From contig CALLHZ010000078.1 of NCBI GenBank assembly GCA_938009115.1, positions 1 to 17,500 of the forward strand: DNA of 17,500 nt, read 5' to 3'. Of the stretch, positions 6,448-14,206 are shown piece after piece. Each line of letters begins with the position of its first letter. Position 1 is the stretch's first letter. Source of the stretch: an uncultured Clostridia bacterium. Lineage in GTDB: Bacteria > Bacillota > Clostridia > Peptostreptococcales > Anaerovoracaceae. The position numbers and the translations under genes were made by a program. The notes beneath the pieces are model-generated. The model searched no databases. It was not told the DNA's origin and was given only the letters and a program-made list of their open reading frames with translations.

Positions 6448-7056
6448 CTATAATTCCTCCTCGTATTTCCGGATCAGACGATCCACCTGCGGGTCTACCT
6501 TGCTGTGTTCGGCCAGGATGATGGACCGCACCCGGTCCACAGCCTCTTCCAGATCCCCGTTGATCACAAAATAATCGTAGTCGTGGATCAGCGCGATCTC
6601 GTTCAGTGTGGCCTGCTGGCGGATCCGGATCTCCTCTTCGTCTTCGGTTCCCCGTTCGATCAGCCGCTTGCGAAGCTCAGCCAGGGAAGGCGGCAGAATA
6701 AAGATCAGGATCCCTTCGGGGTACACATTTTTGACCTGGAAAGCCCCCTGCATCTCGATCTCGAGAATGATATCCCTTCCTTGAGACAACTGGTCCAGCA
6801 CCGCTCTTTTCGGTGTTCCGTAGCTGTGGCCGTAGATCTGGGCATACTCCAGAAACCCACCCTCATCGATGGTTTTCTGAAAATCCTCCTCCGAAACAAA
6901 ATAGTAGCTCGTGCCGTGCTCTTCCTGTCCCCGGGGCGCCCGGGTGGTCATGGAAACCGAAAGACCTATATTCTCTCGTCGAACGATCTCTTTGCAAATG
7001 GTGCCCTTGCCGGCGCCCGAAGGCCCCGACAGCACGAACAGTTTGCCCTGTTCCAT
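6448..7056 (-). CDS. gmk: Guanylate kinase
   Basis: Guanylate kinase phosphorylates GMP to GDP with ATP, in the cytosol, for nucleotide supply and (p)ppGpp precursors. The 202-residue length is standard. The P-loop GPSGAGKGT is at residues 11-19. The GMP-binding region follows with SVSMTTRAPRGQEEHGTSYYFVS, and the lid/LIERGTEDEEEI region comes later. GAGGAG precedes the ATG at 7056 at suitable spacing. The gmk-rpoZ pair behind yicC is common in Firmicutes; remA, usually between yicC and gmk in Bacillus, is absent from the 86-nt gap (7057-7142), where I see no other feature. Confidence 0.97.
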   Translation of the reverse strand: MEQGKLFVLSGPSGAGKGTICKEIVRRENIGLSVSMTTRAPRGQEEHGTSYYFVSEEDFQKTIDEGGFLEYAQIYGHSYGTPKRAVLDQLSQGRDIILEIEMQGAFQVKNVYPEGILIFILPPSLAELRKRLIERGTEDEEEIRIRQQATLNEIALIHDYDYFVINGDLEEAVDRVRSIILAEHSKVDPQVDRLIRKYEEEL

Positions 7057-7142
7057 ATACGCTCCTCACATCCGCTGGGTGAATCGTTGTGCAATAAATA
7101 AGAATACACCATATCCCCGGAAAATTCAATCAAAACATCCTG

Positions 7143-8027
7143 CTATTCGATATTCTGGATCTGCTCCCGGATCTTTTCGATTTCGCTTTTTAAAATGAGT
7201 ACCCGGTTGGTGATAGCGATGTCGTTGGCCTTCGACCCCATGGTGTTGGCTTCCCGGTTCATTTCCTGAACCAGAAAATCCAACTTCTTCCCCACCGGCT
7301 CCCGGGCCGTGGCAATAATACTCCGCAGCTGAGCGATGTGACTCTTTAATCGCACCAATTCTTCCGTGATATTGGATTTATCTGCAAAAACCGCTGCCTC
7401 CAGCAGGATCCGATCCTCCGTGACCGTCGATCCGCCGCCCAGCAGCTCGGCGATGCGCTCCCGCATTTTTGCCGTGTAGGTCTCCACCACCCCCGGGGCG
7501 TATTCTTCGATCTCGCCGGTCACCTCGGCGATCAGATCGCCACGGCTCAGGATATCCTCAGACAGCCGGGCGCCCTCTTCGACCCGCATCACGTCCAGGT
7601 TTTCCACTGCCTGGATCACCGGTTCGGACAGGCTTTTCAGGATGGCCTGCTCGTCCTCCACTTCGGCTACGGCCCGGATCACGTCGGGCATACCCGCCAG
7701 CAGTGACAGCGACACCTCGCCATGAAGGTTCAATTCACTTTTAAGACGTATCAAATTGTCGTGATACTGGCGCGCCACAGGCAAGTTCAGCCGGACATTG
7801 GTTTCATCCTCGCCGACGCTGTCCACCAGGATGGATACGTCGATCTTGCCTCTTGGGGCTACGTTTTTCACCAGGGCTTTGATGGGCTCCTCGGCGAAGG
7901 AATATCGTCTGGGCATCTTGACGTTGATATCACTGTACCGGTGATTCACCGCGCGGATCTCCACCACGACGCCCCGTTTATCGTCTGCGTATTCGCCCCG
8001 GCCGAAGCCGGTCATGCTTTTGATCAT
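7143..8027 (-). CDS. yicC: YicC/YloC-family endoribonuclease
   Basis: YicC/YloC proteins are conserved RNA-cleaving enzymes of bacterial RNA turnover. The 294-residue protein begins with the family signature MIKSMTGFGRGEY and continues with EIRAVNHRYSDINVKMPR. It ends with the conserved block KLDFLVQEMNREANTMGSKA and a C-terminal helix. The start is set at 8027, not an upstream ATG at 8090, because MIKSMTGFGR is the usual N-terminus and AGAGGA lies 6 nt before it. It is the first gene of the minus-strand operon and is divergent from rqcH. Confidence 0.94.
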   Translation of the reverse strand: MIKSMTGFGRGEYADDKRGVVVEIRAVNHRYSDINVKMPRRYSFAEEPIKALVKNVAPRGKIDVSILVDSVGEDETNVRLNLPVARQYHDNLIRLKSELNLHGEVSLSLLAGMPDVIRAVAEVEDEQAILKSLSEPVIQAVENLDVMRVEEGARLSEDILSRGDLIAEVTGEIEEYAPGVVETYTAKMRERIAELLGGGSTVTEDRILLEAAVFADKSNITEELVRLKSHIAQLRSIIATAREPVGKKLDFLVQEMNREANTMGSKANDIAITNRVLILKSEIEKIREQIQNIE

Positions 8028-8137
8028 ACTGTTCCTCTTTTCGTGCGGAAAGCAATTCCCTTGTTGATCGTCCGGGATTCGTGTTATCATTTAGGAGATT
8101 TTATCACAAACCGTTTTTCATTACCACAGAGGTTTTC
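8028..8137. promoter_or_regulatory. Divergent promoter region between yicC and rqcH
   Basis: For rqcH on the plus strand, TTGTTG (8061-8066) and TATCAT (8085-8090) lie 18 bp apart and resemble -35 and -10 boxes. AGAGG precedes the rqcH ATG. For yicC, an AT-rich GATAAAAT around 8098-8106 on the minus strand could serve as a -10. The boxes are read by eye and unproven. Confidence 0.35.
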
Positions 8138-9838
8138 ATGAGCTACGACGGACTCTTCGCCGGCGCCATGGCCAGACAGCTGGATCGGCTTCTGACCGGC
8201 GCGAAGATCGAAAAAATATACCAGCCCGAGCCGGACGAGATCCTGATGCAGGTCTACACGAAGGAGGGCAGGAAAAAGCTGCTGCTGAGCACCCAACCCA
8301 GCAGCGCCGCCGTATACCTGACCGAGCGATCCTTCGAAAATCCGCCGTCGGCGCCTTCTTTTTGCATGCTCCTGCGCAAACACCTGCAAAGCGGACGGAT
8401 CACGGAGGTTCGGCAGCCCAGCACCGAGCGGGTGATCGAATTCTTGATCGAGACCGTCAACGAGATGGGCTATGCGGTGAACAAGCGCCTCGTGGCAGAA
8501 ACCATGGGAAAGCACAGCAATCTCATTCTTATCGACCGGGAAAGCGGAAAGATCATCGACAGCATCAAGCGGATCTCCATCGATGTGAACCGTTATCGTC
8601 AGCTGCTGCCGGGCTTGCCTTACACCGCTCCGCCTTCCCAGGACAAGCTGGACTTTTGGACAGCCGGCCGGGACGAGATCTCTCTTCGCCTGTCTTCGGG
8701 AAGCGCCGTCGGTCCCAGAGCAGTCATGGACGGCATACAGGGCTTCAGCCCCGTTGCGGCGGAGGAGCTCTGGCTTTCCGGTTCCCCGGGAGAATTGCCG
8801 GATCGAATTTTGACGCTCAGAGAAAGCCTGCAGCAAGAGAAAGACCTCTTCCCTGCCGTTTATCTGGGCGAAGAAGGTACGCCCCAGGATGTGCACATCA
8901 TCCCGTTGCGCCATATCTTTCGGGAAAACAGGACCCTGCGCTTCGAAACCCCCGGCCAGGCGCTGGACTACTTTTTTCAAAACAGATCCCAAAGCAACCG
9001 GGTCGCCCAGCGAAGTGTAGAGCTGCATCGTCAGGTGCAGACCCTGCTGGACAAGCTCCTGCTTAAAAAGCAGCGCCTTTTGGAAGACCTCCGCGAGGCC
9101 GGGCAGGCAGAGCAGCTTCGCCTGCAGGCAGAGCTGCTGACAGCGGGGCTCCACAGGGCGTGCCCCGGGGACACGTCGGTGACCGTAGAGAATTATTACG
9201 ACGGCTCCACCATGACGATCCCTTTGGATCCCCGGCTTACTGCAGCGAAAAATGCTCAGAACTATTACAAAAAATACGGAAAAGCCAAAACCGCAGGCAA
9301 AGAGAAGCTTATGCAGCTGGAGGAAACAGAAAAGGATCTGGACTATATGGAATCCGTCCTCTCTGCCGCAACCCTTGCCCGGGAATACGAAACGCTGGAG
9401 CTGATCCGGCGGGAGCTGTCGGATGCCGGTTACCTGCGAGTCCGTAAAGCGGCTCAGCGCAGCAAGCTACAAAAATCGAAGCCCAGTCGTTTCCGGACCG
9501 CGAGTGGCATGGAAGTATTGGCCGGACGCAGCAATACGGAAAATGACTACGTCACCTTTACGTTGGCAGCCAAAACCGATCTGTGGTTCCACGCCAAAGA
9601 TATTCCGGGCTCCCATGTGGTTCTGCTTTGCCGTGATCGCCGCCCCGAGAAGGAGGATATCCTGGAAGCAGCGGCGCTGGCCGCTTACTATTCCAAGGCT
9701 GCCGCCTCGGAGAACGTGCCCGTGGATTATGCCCAGGTCCGTCACGTCAAGAAGCCTTCCGGCGCAAGACCCGGTATGGTGACCTACTCATCACAGAAAA
9801 CCGTTTACACAGACCCGAAACCACCAAATGTAAATTAA
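8138..9838 (+). CDS. rqcH: RqcH, NFACT ribosome-associated quality control factor
   Basis: RqcH binds stalled 50S-peptidyl-tRNA complexes, recruits tRNA-Ala and adds C-terminal alanine tails that mark the chain for proteolysis. This 566-residue protein has an NFACT-N domain (MSYDGLFAGAMARQL, MLLRKHLQSG, GKHSNLILID), a helix-hairpin-helix and coiled-coil middle (~residues 200-420), and an NFACT-R domain near the C-terminus with DLWFHAKDIPGSHVVL and VKKPSGARPGMVTYSS. The start is at 8138, with AGAGG about 7 nt upstream; a longer frame from 8081 adds unconserved residues. The usual Asp-Arg pair at 97-98 reads Glu-Arg (STERVIEF). It sits in the same neighbourhood as in Bacillus (yloA near yloC) and is the only sizeable plus-strand gene here. 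Confidence 0.95.
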   Translation: MSYDGLFAGAMARQLDRLLTGAKIEKIYQPEPDEILMQVYTKEGRKKLLLSTQPSSAAVYLTERSFENPPSAPSFCMLLRKHLQSGRITEVRQPSTERVIEFLIETVNEMGYAVNKRLVAETMGKHSNLILIDRESGKIIDSIKRISIDVNRYRQLLPGLPYTAPPSQDKLDFWTAGRDEISLRLSSGSAVGPRAVMDGIQGFSPVAAEELWLSGSPGELPDRILTLRESLQQEKDLFPAVYLGEEGTPQDVHIIPLRHIFRENRTLRFETPGQALDYFFQNRSQSNRVAQRSVELHRQVQTLLDKLLLKKQRLLEDLREAGQAEQLRLQAELLTAGLHRACPGDTSVTVENYYDGSTMTIPLDPRLTAAKNAQNYYKKYGKAKTAGKEKLMQLEETEKDLDYMESVLSAATLAREYETLELIRRELSDAGYLRVRKAAQRSKLQKSKPSRFRTASGMEVLAGRSNTENDYVTFTLAAKTDLWFHAKDIPGSHVVLLCRDRRPEKEDILEAAALAAYYSKAAASENVPVDYAQVRHVKKPSGARPGMVTYSSQKTVYTDPKPPNVN

Positions 9839-10121
9839 TTAACATTTTTACCATATTTTAGTTGATTATTTAGCAGATTTGTGCTACTCTTTGATCAGGA
9901 CAGAACTCCTGCTGCAGATTAGAGTACACGTTGCATTTTACTAATACCTGCAGCGTGTCAGGCACACGATCCGCATCACCTAAGTAATTGACGCTCCCGT
10001 TCCCCAAGCCAACAACAGAATCTATTGCGCGACGCAGCAACCGAGGCTGTCCATCCAAAAAGAACCGCACGTATGCGGTTCTTTTTCATTTGCTGTCACG
10101 GTATCCGAAAATCGTCGCCGG
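9839..10121. other. Intergenic region with a weak minus-strand frame
   Basis: After an AT-rich start, a minus-strand frame at 9870-10070 encodes 66 residues (VNYLGDADRVPDTLQVLVK). Its only start is a GTG inside the terminator hairpin, and it has no ribosome binding site. It may be a gene remnant or chance. A small hairpin CAGGA-CAGAAC-TCCTG lies near 9897-9912. Nothing else is recognised apart from the terminator. Confidence 0.3.
10057..10086. terminator. Bidirectional rho-independent terminator
   Basis: AAAAAGAACCGCA (10057-10069) and TGCGGTTCTTTTT (10074-10086) form a perfect 13-bp stem with loop CGTA. A-run and T-run flanks make it work in both directions. It sits between convergent rqcH and the end of the ffh-to-flavin-reductase cluster. 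Confidence 0.88.
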
Positions 10122-10724
10122 CTATTTCTTTGCGGCCTCCTGCTGTTTTCTCTTTTTTGTGGCAGGTTTCATGACGGAAAACCCAAATCCGCCCAGGGCT
10201 TCGCTGCCCGTGGCCATATATTCCCCGTGGCTGAAGCAGATCAGTCCGGCCTGATCCAGGCGGAGCTTGCCTTTTTCGTCCATCAGATCTTCCCGGGCCT
10301 GTACAGCGACGATTTCGGCCAGGAACATATCGTGGGTTGGAAATTCCTGCACGTCGAAAACTTTGCACTCCAGACTCACAGGCGCTTCGGCCACCATGGG
10401 ACAGCCCACGATCGAAGCGGCCTCCTTGGTCAACCCCACCTCCTTGAATTTGTCCATATCGGCCCCGCTCTTAACGCCGCAGAAGTCCGTGGCGTACAGG
10501 AGATCCTTCGTGGTCAGATTGATCACAAATTCCTTTTCCTTCGATATGATGGAATGAGAGTAGCGCTCCTTGCGCACACAAACATAGGTGTAGGGCGGCT
10601 CGGAATTGATGATGCCCGTCCAGGCGATGGTGATCAGATTCGCTTCCTCTCCTCTTCCGCAGCTTACCAGGACCACGGGGACAGGGTTCAGCATCGTACC
10701 GGGTTTCATTTGAATTTTTGCCAT
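10122..10724 (-). CDS. Flavin reductase family protein (FMN-binding split barrel)
   Basis: This 200-residue protein belongs to the flavin-reductase/flavoredoxin-like family, which binds FMN in a split beta-barrel and passes electrons from NAD(P)H or partner proteins. Visible family features are the N-terminal PVPVVLVSCG, ANLITIAWTGIINSEPP, the YVCVRKERYSHSII and EFVINLTT segments, and GEYMATG near the end. The last ~15 residues are lysine-rich. Two ATGs compete. The one at 10730 overlaps the rluD stop (ATGA) but abuts AGGAG; the one chosen, at 10724, is 6 nt after AGGAG. It is the last gene of the long cluster and ends before a terminator. The substrate is unknown. Confidence 0.88.
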   Translation of the reverse strand: MAKIQMKPGTMLNPVPVVLVSCGRGEEANLITIAWTGIINSEPPYTYVCVRKERYSHSIISKEKEFVINLTTKDLLYATDFCGVKSGADMDKFKEVGLTKEAASIVGCPMVAEAPVSLECKVFDVQEFPTHDMFLAEIVAVQAREDLMDEKGKLRLDQAGLICFSHGEYMATGSEALGGFGFSVMKPATKKRKQQEAAKK

Positions 10725-10726
10725 GT

Positions 10727-11647
10727 TCATCTCCTCAATTTTTCTATAATGCTTTGAAATTCCTGGGGCAATTCTGCCCGAAACAACATTTCGGTATTTT
10801 TTGCCGGGTGCACGAAGCCCAGCACGCCGGCGTGAAGCACCTGGCCGGTCAGCCCGAAGGGCTGCTTTTGAGGCCCGTACAGCACATCTCCCAGCAGCGG
10901 GTGCTTTATGTAGGCCAAGTGGACCCGGATCTGATGCGTCCGTCCGGTCTCCAGCTTCGCTTCGATCAAAGTAAAGGAAGACATTCTTTCCAAAACACGA
11001 TAATGGGTCACGGCGGGTTTGCCGCCGGGTACGACGGCACGCTTCAGACGGTTCCCGGGGTCTCGCGCCAGCGGCGCATCGACTCGCCCCGAATCCTGCT
11101 GGAAGCCGAACCAGACGACAGCCGTGTACAGCCTCTGCATGGTGTGCTCCGCCAGCTGGCGGGAAAGCTCTTTGTGGGCGATATCCGACTTGGCCACAAC
11201 CAGAAGACCTGTGGTATCCTTGTCGATCCGGTGGACGATGCCGGGGCGCTGAACACCGTTGATCGCCGAAAGGCTTTTGCAGTGGTACAACAGTCCGTTC
11301 ACCAGCGTTCCGTCGGGATTGCCGGCTGCAGGATGCACGACCAGGCCTTTGGGCTTGTTCACCACAAGCAGATCCTCGTCCTCGTATACGATCTCCAGAT
11401 CCATTTTCTGAGGCAGGATCTCCAATGCCGCAGGCGGAGGAAACAAAACATCGACGCGCTGGCCGCTCCGAAGCTTTTCCTTCTTGGATCGCACAGGCTT
11501 TCCGTCCAAAAGAACAGAGCCATCCTCGATCAGCTTCTGAAGATAGCTCCGGGATGCCTCTTCGATCAGCTCTGACAGCACCGCATCCATGCGGCGTCCC
11601 TCGTGGACGTCTTCGATATAGACTGTATAGACCTGCTCACTGCTCAT
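10727..11647 (-). CDS. rluD: RluA/RluD-family pseudouridine synthase
   Basis: The enzyme isomerises uridines in RNA; RluD proper modifies helix 69 of 23S rRNA. The 306 residues contain an N-terminal S4 RNA-binding domain (~18-80) and the RluA catalytic domain, with HRIDKDTTGLLVVAK (catalytic Asp142) and GRTHQIRVHLA. Its start overlaps the end of lspA by 11 nt, the usual lspA-rluD order (B. subtilis ylyB). The target site cannot be read from sequence alone, so the symbol is by position and similarity. Confidence 0.92.
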   Translation of the reverse strand: MSSEQVYTVYIEDVHEGRRMDAVLSELIEEASRSYLQKLIEDGSVLLDGKPVRSKKEKLRSGQRVDVLFPPPAALEILPQKMDLEIVYEDEDLLVVNKPKGLVVHPAAGNPDGTLVNGLLYHCKSLSAINGVQRPGIVHRIDKDTTGLLVVAKSDIAHKELSRQLAEHTMQRLYTAVVWFGFQQDSGRVDAPLARDPGNRLKRAVVPGGKPAVTHYRVLERMSSFTLIEAKLETGRTHQIRVHLAYIKHPLLGDVLYGPQKQPFGLTGQVLHAGVLGFVHPAKNTEMLFRAELPQEFQSIIEKLRR

Positions 11648-12101
11648 TCTTGGGTTCTTTCCCCAGGCGCGACTCCAGGATCATGACACTGTAGACCAGC
11701 AAGGCGCTGCCCGCGCATACGGCCATGTCCGCCACGTTGAATACCGGAAGGATATGGATATTTAAAAAATCCACCACATAGCCCTGTGCGACGCGATCGA
11801 TCAGATTGCCCAGACCGCCGCCTACGATGAGCCCCAGGGCGGCTATTTCTGCCTGAGGAAGCTTTTTCCGTTCCCTGGCGACATAGATAACGATAGCCGT
11901 CATCGCCAGGCCTGTAAAGGCGATCAGAAAGGCTTGCTTGTTTTGCAGGATGCTGAAGGCTGCGCCGTAATTATGGATGTAGGTGAGATCCAGCAGCCCG
12001 CCGATCAACGGGATCGACTGGTACAGCTCCATGGAAGACCGCACAAGCTGCTTGGAGAGCTGATCCGCCAGCACGACAAACAGAATGATCCGCCGGAACA
12101 C
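11637..12101 (-). CDS. lspA: Lipoprotein signal peptidase
   Basis: LspA is the inner-membrane aspartyl protease that removes signal peptides from diacylated prolipoproteins. The 154 residues form four predicted membrane helices. Conserved motifs are DQLSK (13-17), NYGAAFS (44-50), GGLGNLIDR (95-103), VVDF with catalytic Asp111 and FNVAD with catalytic Asp125. It starts with GTG, 9 nt after AGGAG, and its first base overlaps the divIVA stop. Confidence 0.95.
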   Translation of the reverse strand: MFRRIILFVVLADQLSKQLVRSSMELYQSIPLIGGLLDLTYIHNYGAAFSILQNKQAFLIAFTGLAMTAIVIYVARERKKLPQAEIAALGLIVGGGLGNLIDRVAQGYVVDFLNIHILPVFNVADMAVCAGSALLVYSVMILESRLGKEPKNEQ

Positions 12102-12673
12102 TATTCTTCGCTCCTGAAATTTGTGACGGTCCGGAAAAGATCTTCCTCTTTGATGGGCTTGCCCTTCAGCGGTCGCGTGCCCGCCTCCGACACATCGTTG
12201 AAAGCAGTCGTTCCGGAAGTGCCAAACAGCTCTTCGGTGAGCACGTCAAAACGGTCCAGCTCGGTCTCCAGCATATTCTTGAAACGGCTGCGCACCGATG
12301 CGACTCGCTGAGACAGCGCCAGTTCTTCTTCTTTGAGCCGCTCCAAAGACTCCCGGGCCTGCCGCTGCAGGAGCTCCGCGTCCAGCTCGGCATTTTTGAC
12401 CAGGATCTCTGCTCTTTTTTCGGCGCTGGCTGAAATATCGTTCATCAGCGCTTTGGCGGCCTCCAGGGTTTTCAGGACGCTTTCCTCGGTGTTCTTGTAC
12501 TCTTCCAGCCGTCCTTGGCTCTCAGCCAGCTCTCTTCGAAGATTTTCGTTGTCGTCGATCACCCGTTCGTAATCAACGGTCAGAAGATCTAAAAAATTGT
12601 CGACTTCATCTTCCTTATAGCCCCTGACAGCCCGGGCAAATACTTTATTTTGAATATCCAGCGGTGTGATCAT
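12101..12673 (-). CDS. divIVA: DivIVA-domain polar/septal scaffold protein
   Basis: DivIVA binds curved membrane at poles and septa and recruits division and growth partners. The 190 residues start with the typical N-terminal domain ITPLDIQNKVFARAVRGYKEDEVDNFLD, written here in part (ITPLDIQNKVF, then GYKEDEVDNFLD). A long coiled coil follows (~30-150) and then a charged, disordered tail. AAGGAG precedes the ATG by 5 nt. It lies between yggT and lspA; the ylmH and ileS genes found here in Bacillus are missing. Confidence 0.94.
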   Translation of the reverse strand: MITPLDIQNKVFARAVRGYKEDEVDNFLDLLTVDYERVIDDNENLRRELAESQGRLEEYKNTEESVLKTLEAAKALMNDISASAEKRAEILVKNAELDAELLQRQARESLERLKEEELALSQRVASVRSRFKNMLETELDRFDVLTEELFGTSGTTAFNDVSEAGTRPLKGKPIKEEDLFRTVTNFRSEE

Positions 12674-12684
12674 GGGAACTCCTT

Positions 12685-12972
12685 CTACATGATGAGCCCG
12701 GATGCCACGGCAAGGATCAGCCGGTAGATCAGGGACATCGCCAGGATGGCAACGAACGGTGTAAAATCAAGCCCCGTGCGCATGGCAAGACCGCGGGTGA
12801 GCCGGCGGAAAGGCATAAACAAGGGCTCCAGGATTTCTCCCAGCTTCATATAGATTTTAAAGGTCCGGCCGCCGGGCCTGGAAAACCAGGACAGCACTAC
12901 ATAAGCCAGGACCATGTACTGGATGACCAGAATGAAATAATATACTGCGAGAAGAAGCTTTGTGCCGATCAT
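12685..12972 (-). CDS. YggT/YlmG-family membrane protein
   Basis: A 95-residue integral membrane protein with two predicted helices at the N-terminus (~8-28) and C-terminus (~70-93). Between them is the conserved loop LGEILEPLFMPFRRL. YggT/YlmG proteins sit in division gene clusters and are linked to membrane organisation, but no activity is established. AGGAGG lies 4 nt before the ATG. It is 8 nt after sepF. Confidence 0.92.
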   Translation of the reverse strand: MIGTKLLLAVYYFILVIQYMVLAYVVLSWFSRPGGRTFKIYMKLGEILEPLFMPFRRLTRGLAMRTGLDFTPFVAILAMSLIYRLILAVASGLIM

Positions 12973-12980
12973 GGGACCTC

Positions 12981-13466
12981 CTATCTCCAGGGACTCTTGA
13001 TGCCGCCTTCGGAAAGATTGGCCTTCGACTCCACATTGTAAGCCACATCCACGTTCTCGGGCACGAAAACAAATATATTGTTGGCGACCTTTTGAACATT
13101 GCCGTTCAACGCGTACGTCGCACCGCTCAGAAAATCGAAAATCTTTCTGGCTGTATCTGTCTCCAGATTCTCCAAATTGATGATGACCGGCTTTTTCGCT
13201 TTGAGATTATCCACCAGCCGGGGACTGTCCTCAAATCCCGCGGGCTCTACGACCAGCATTTTGAACTGATCCGTGCGACGCCCTCCGGGCAGCGTGGCAG
13301 AACGCATTTCCATGGGCTTGAGGGGCTCCGGAAAACTGTTTTTTACGGGCGGGCGGGATTCCATGGGCTTCCGCTCAGGCGCTGCCGGCTTTTTTGCTTC
13401 TTCCAGTTCGTCATCGTCGATCTCTTCGATCCCGACCATTTCTTTCATCTTGTTGAATAAACCCAT
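12981..13466 (-). CDS. sepF: Cell division protein SepF
   Basis: SepF anchors FtsZ filaments to the membrane and bundles them. The 161 residues have an N-terminal amphipathic helix (MGLFNKMKEMVGI), a proline-rich acidic linker (~17-60) and the globular FtsZ-binding domain (~68-150) with KPVIINLENLE, RKIFDFLSGATYALNG and NIFVFVPENV. AGAGGA sits 7 nt before the start. It lies in the usual yggS-sepF-yggT order. Confidence 0.96.
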   Translation of the reverse strand: MGLFNKMKEMVGIEEIDDDELEEAKKPAAPERKPMESRPPVKNSFPEPLKPMEMRSATLPGGRRTDQFKMLVVEPAGFEDSPRLVDNLKAKKPVIINLENLETDTARKIFDFLSGATYALNGNVQKVANNIFVFVPENVDVAYNVESKANLSEGGIKSPWR

Positions 13467-13489
13467 AATCTTTTCCTCTTTCTGTCAGG

Positions 13490-14191
13490 CTACTTTGTTG
13501 AATAGTCCCGCTCTCCGAATATGGATGTGCCGACGCGGACTGCGTTGGCGCCTTCTTCGATCGCAACGCCGAAATCGTTGGACATGCCCATGGAAAGGAC
13601 CGAAAAATCCAACCTGGGATGCACGATGCCGGACAGCTGATCATACAATCGCTTTACTTCAGTAAAATATGGACGCACTTCCTCCGGATCGTCGGCGAAA
13701 GGAGCGATGTGCATCAGCCCCCGGATCCGAATGTGCTCGCATTCTTCCAGAACGGCCCTCAGGAGAGACTGCACTTCTTCCGGCGCCACGCCGAACTTGC
13801 TTTCCTCTCCCGCCGCATTCACCTGGATGAGAATATTGGCGATGATCCCGGCTGCCGCGGCGCGCTTGTCGATCTCCTGGGCCAGCCGCAGGGAATCCAC
13901 CGAATGGATCATATATACTTTGTCGATGATATATTTGACCTTGTTGGTTTGCAGGTGGCCGATCAAATGCCAGCGGACCGGAACACTGACTTTATCGTAT
14001 TTGTCCAATATTTCCTGGACCTTGTTTTCGCCGATATCGGTGATACCGCAGGATATAGCCTCCCGGATCTCCTCCGGCGTCCGTGTTTTAGTCACTGCGA
14101 TCAGAAGAACGTCCCTGCCGTCTTTGCCGCTCCGGCCGGCGAAGGCATCCTTTTGACGAATCACTTCTGCAATATTTTCCCGGATACTCAT
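13490..14191 (-). CDS. yggS: YggS-family pyridoxal-phosphate homeostasis protein
   Basis: A PLP-binding protein with no known catalytic reaction that buffers cellular PLP and affects amino-acid balance (B. subtilis YlmE). The 233 residues form the alanine-racemase N-terminal-like TIM barrel. The PLP lysine is K35 in LIAVTKT; other motifs are IGENKVQE, RWHLIGHLQTNKVK and LSMGMSNDFGVAIEEGA. AGGAG is 9 nt before the ATG. It is 15 nt after the HlyD-like gene and 23 nt before sepF. Confidence 0.95.
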   Translation of the reverse strand: MSIRENIAEVIRQKDAFAGRSGKDGRDVLLIAVTKTRTPEEIREAISCGITDIGENKVQEILDKYDKVSVPVRWHLIGHLQTNKVKYIIDKVYMIHSVDSLRLAQEIDKRAAAAGIIANILIQVNAAGEESKFGVAPEEVQSLLRAVLEECEHIRIRGLMHIAPFADDPEEVRPYFTEVKRLYDQLSGIVHPRLDFSVLSMGMSNDFGVAIEEGANAVRVGTSIFGERDYSTK

Positions 14192-14206
14192 GAAAGCCCG
14201 CTCCTG

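Noticed and set aside
8087..9154. 355-residue minus-strand frame
   Set aside because: It is opposite rqcH, whose domains are unambiguous, and has no family features.
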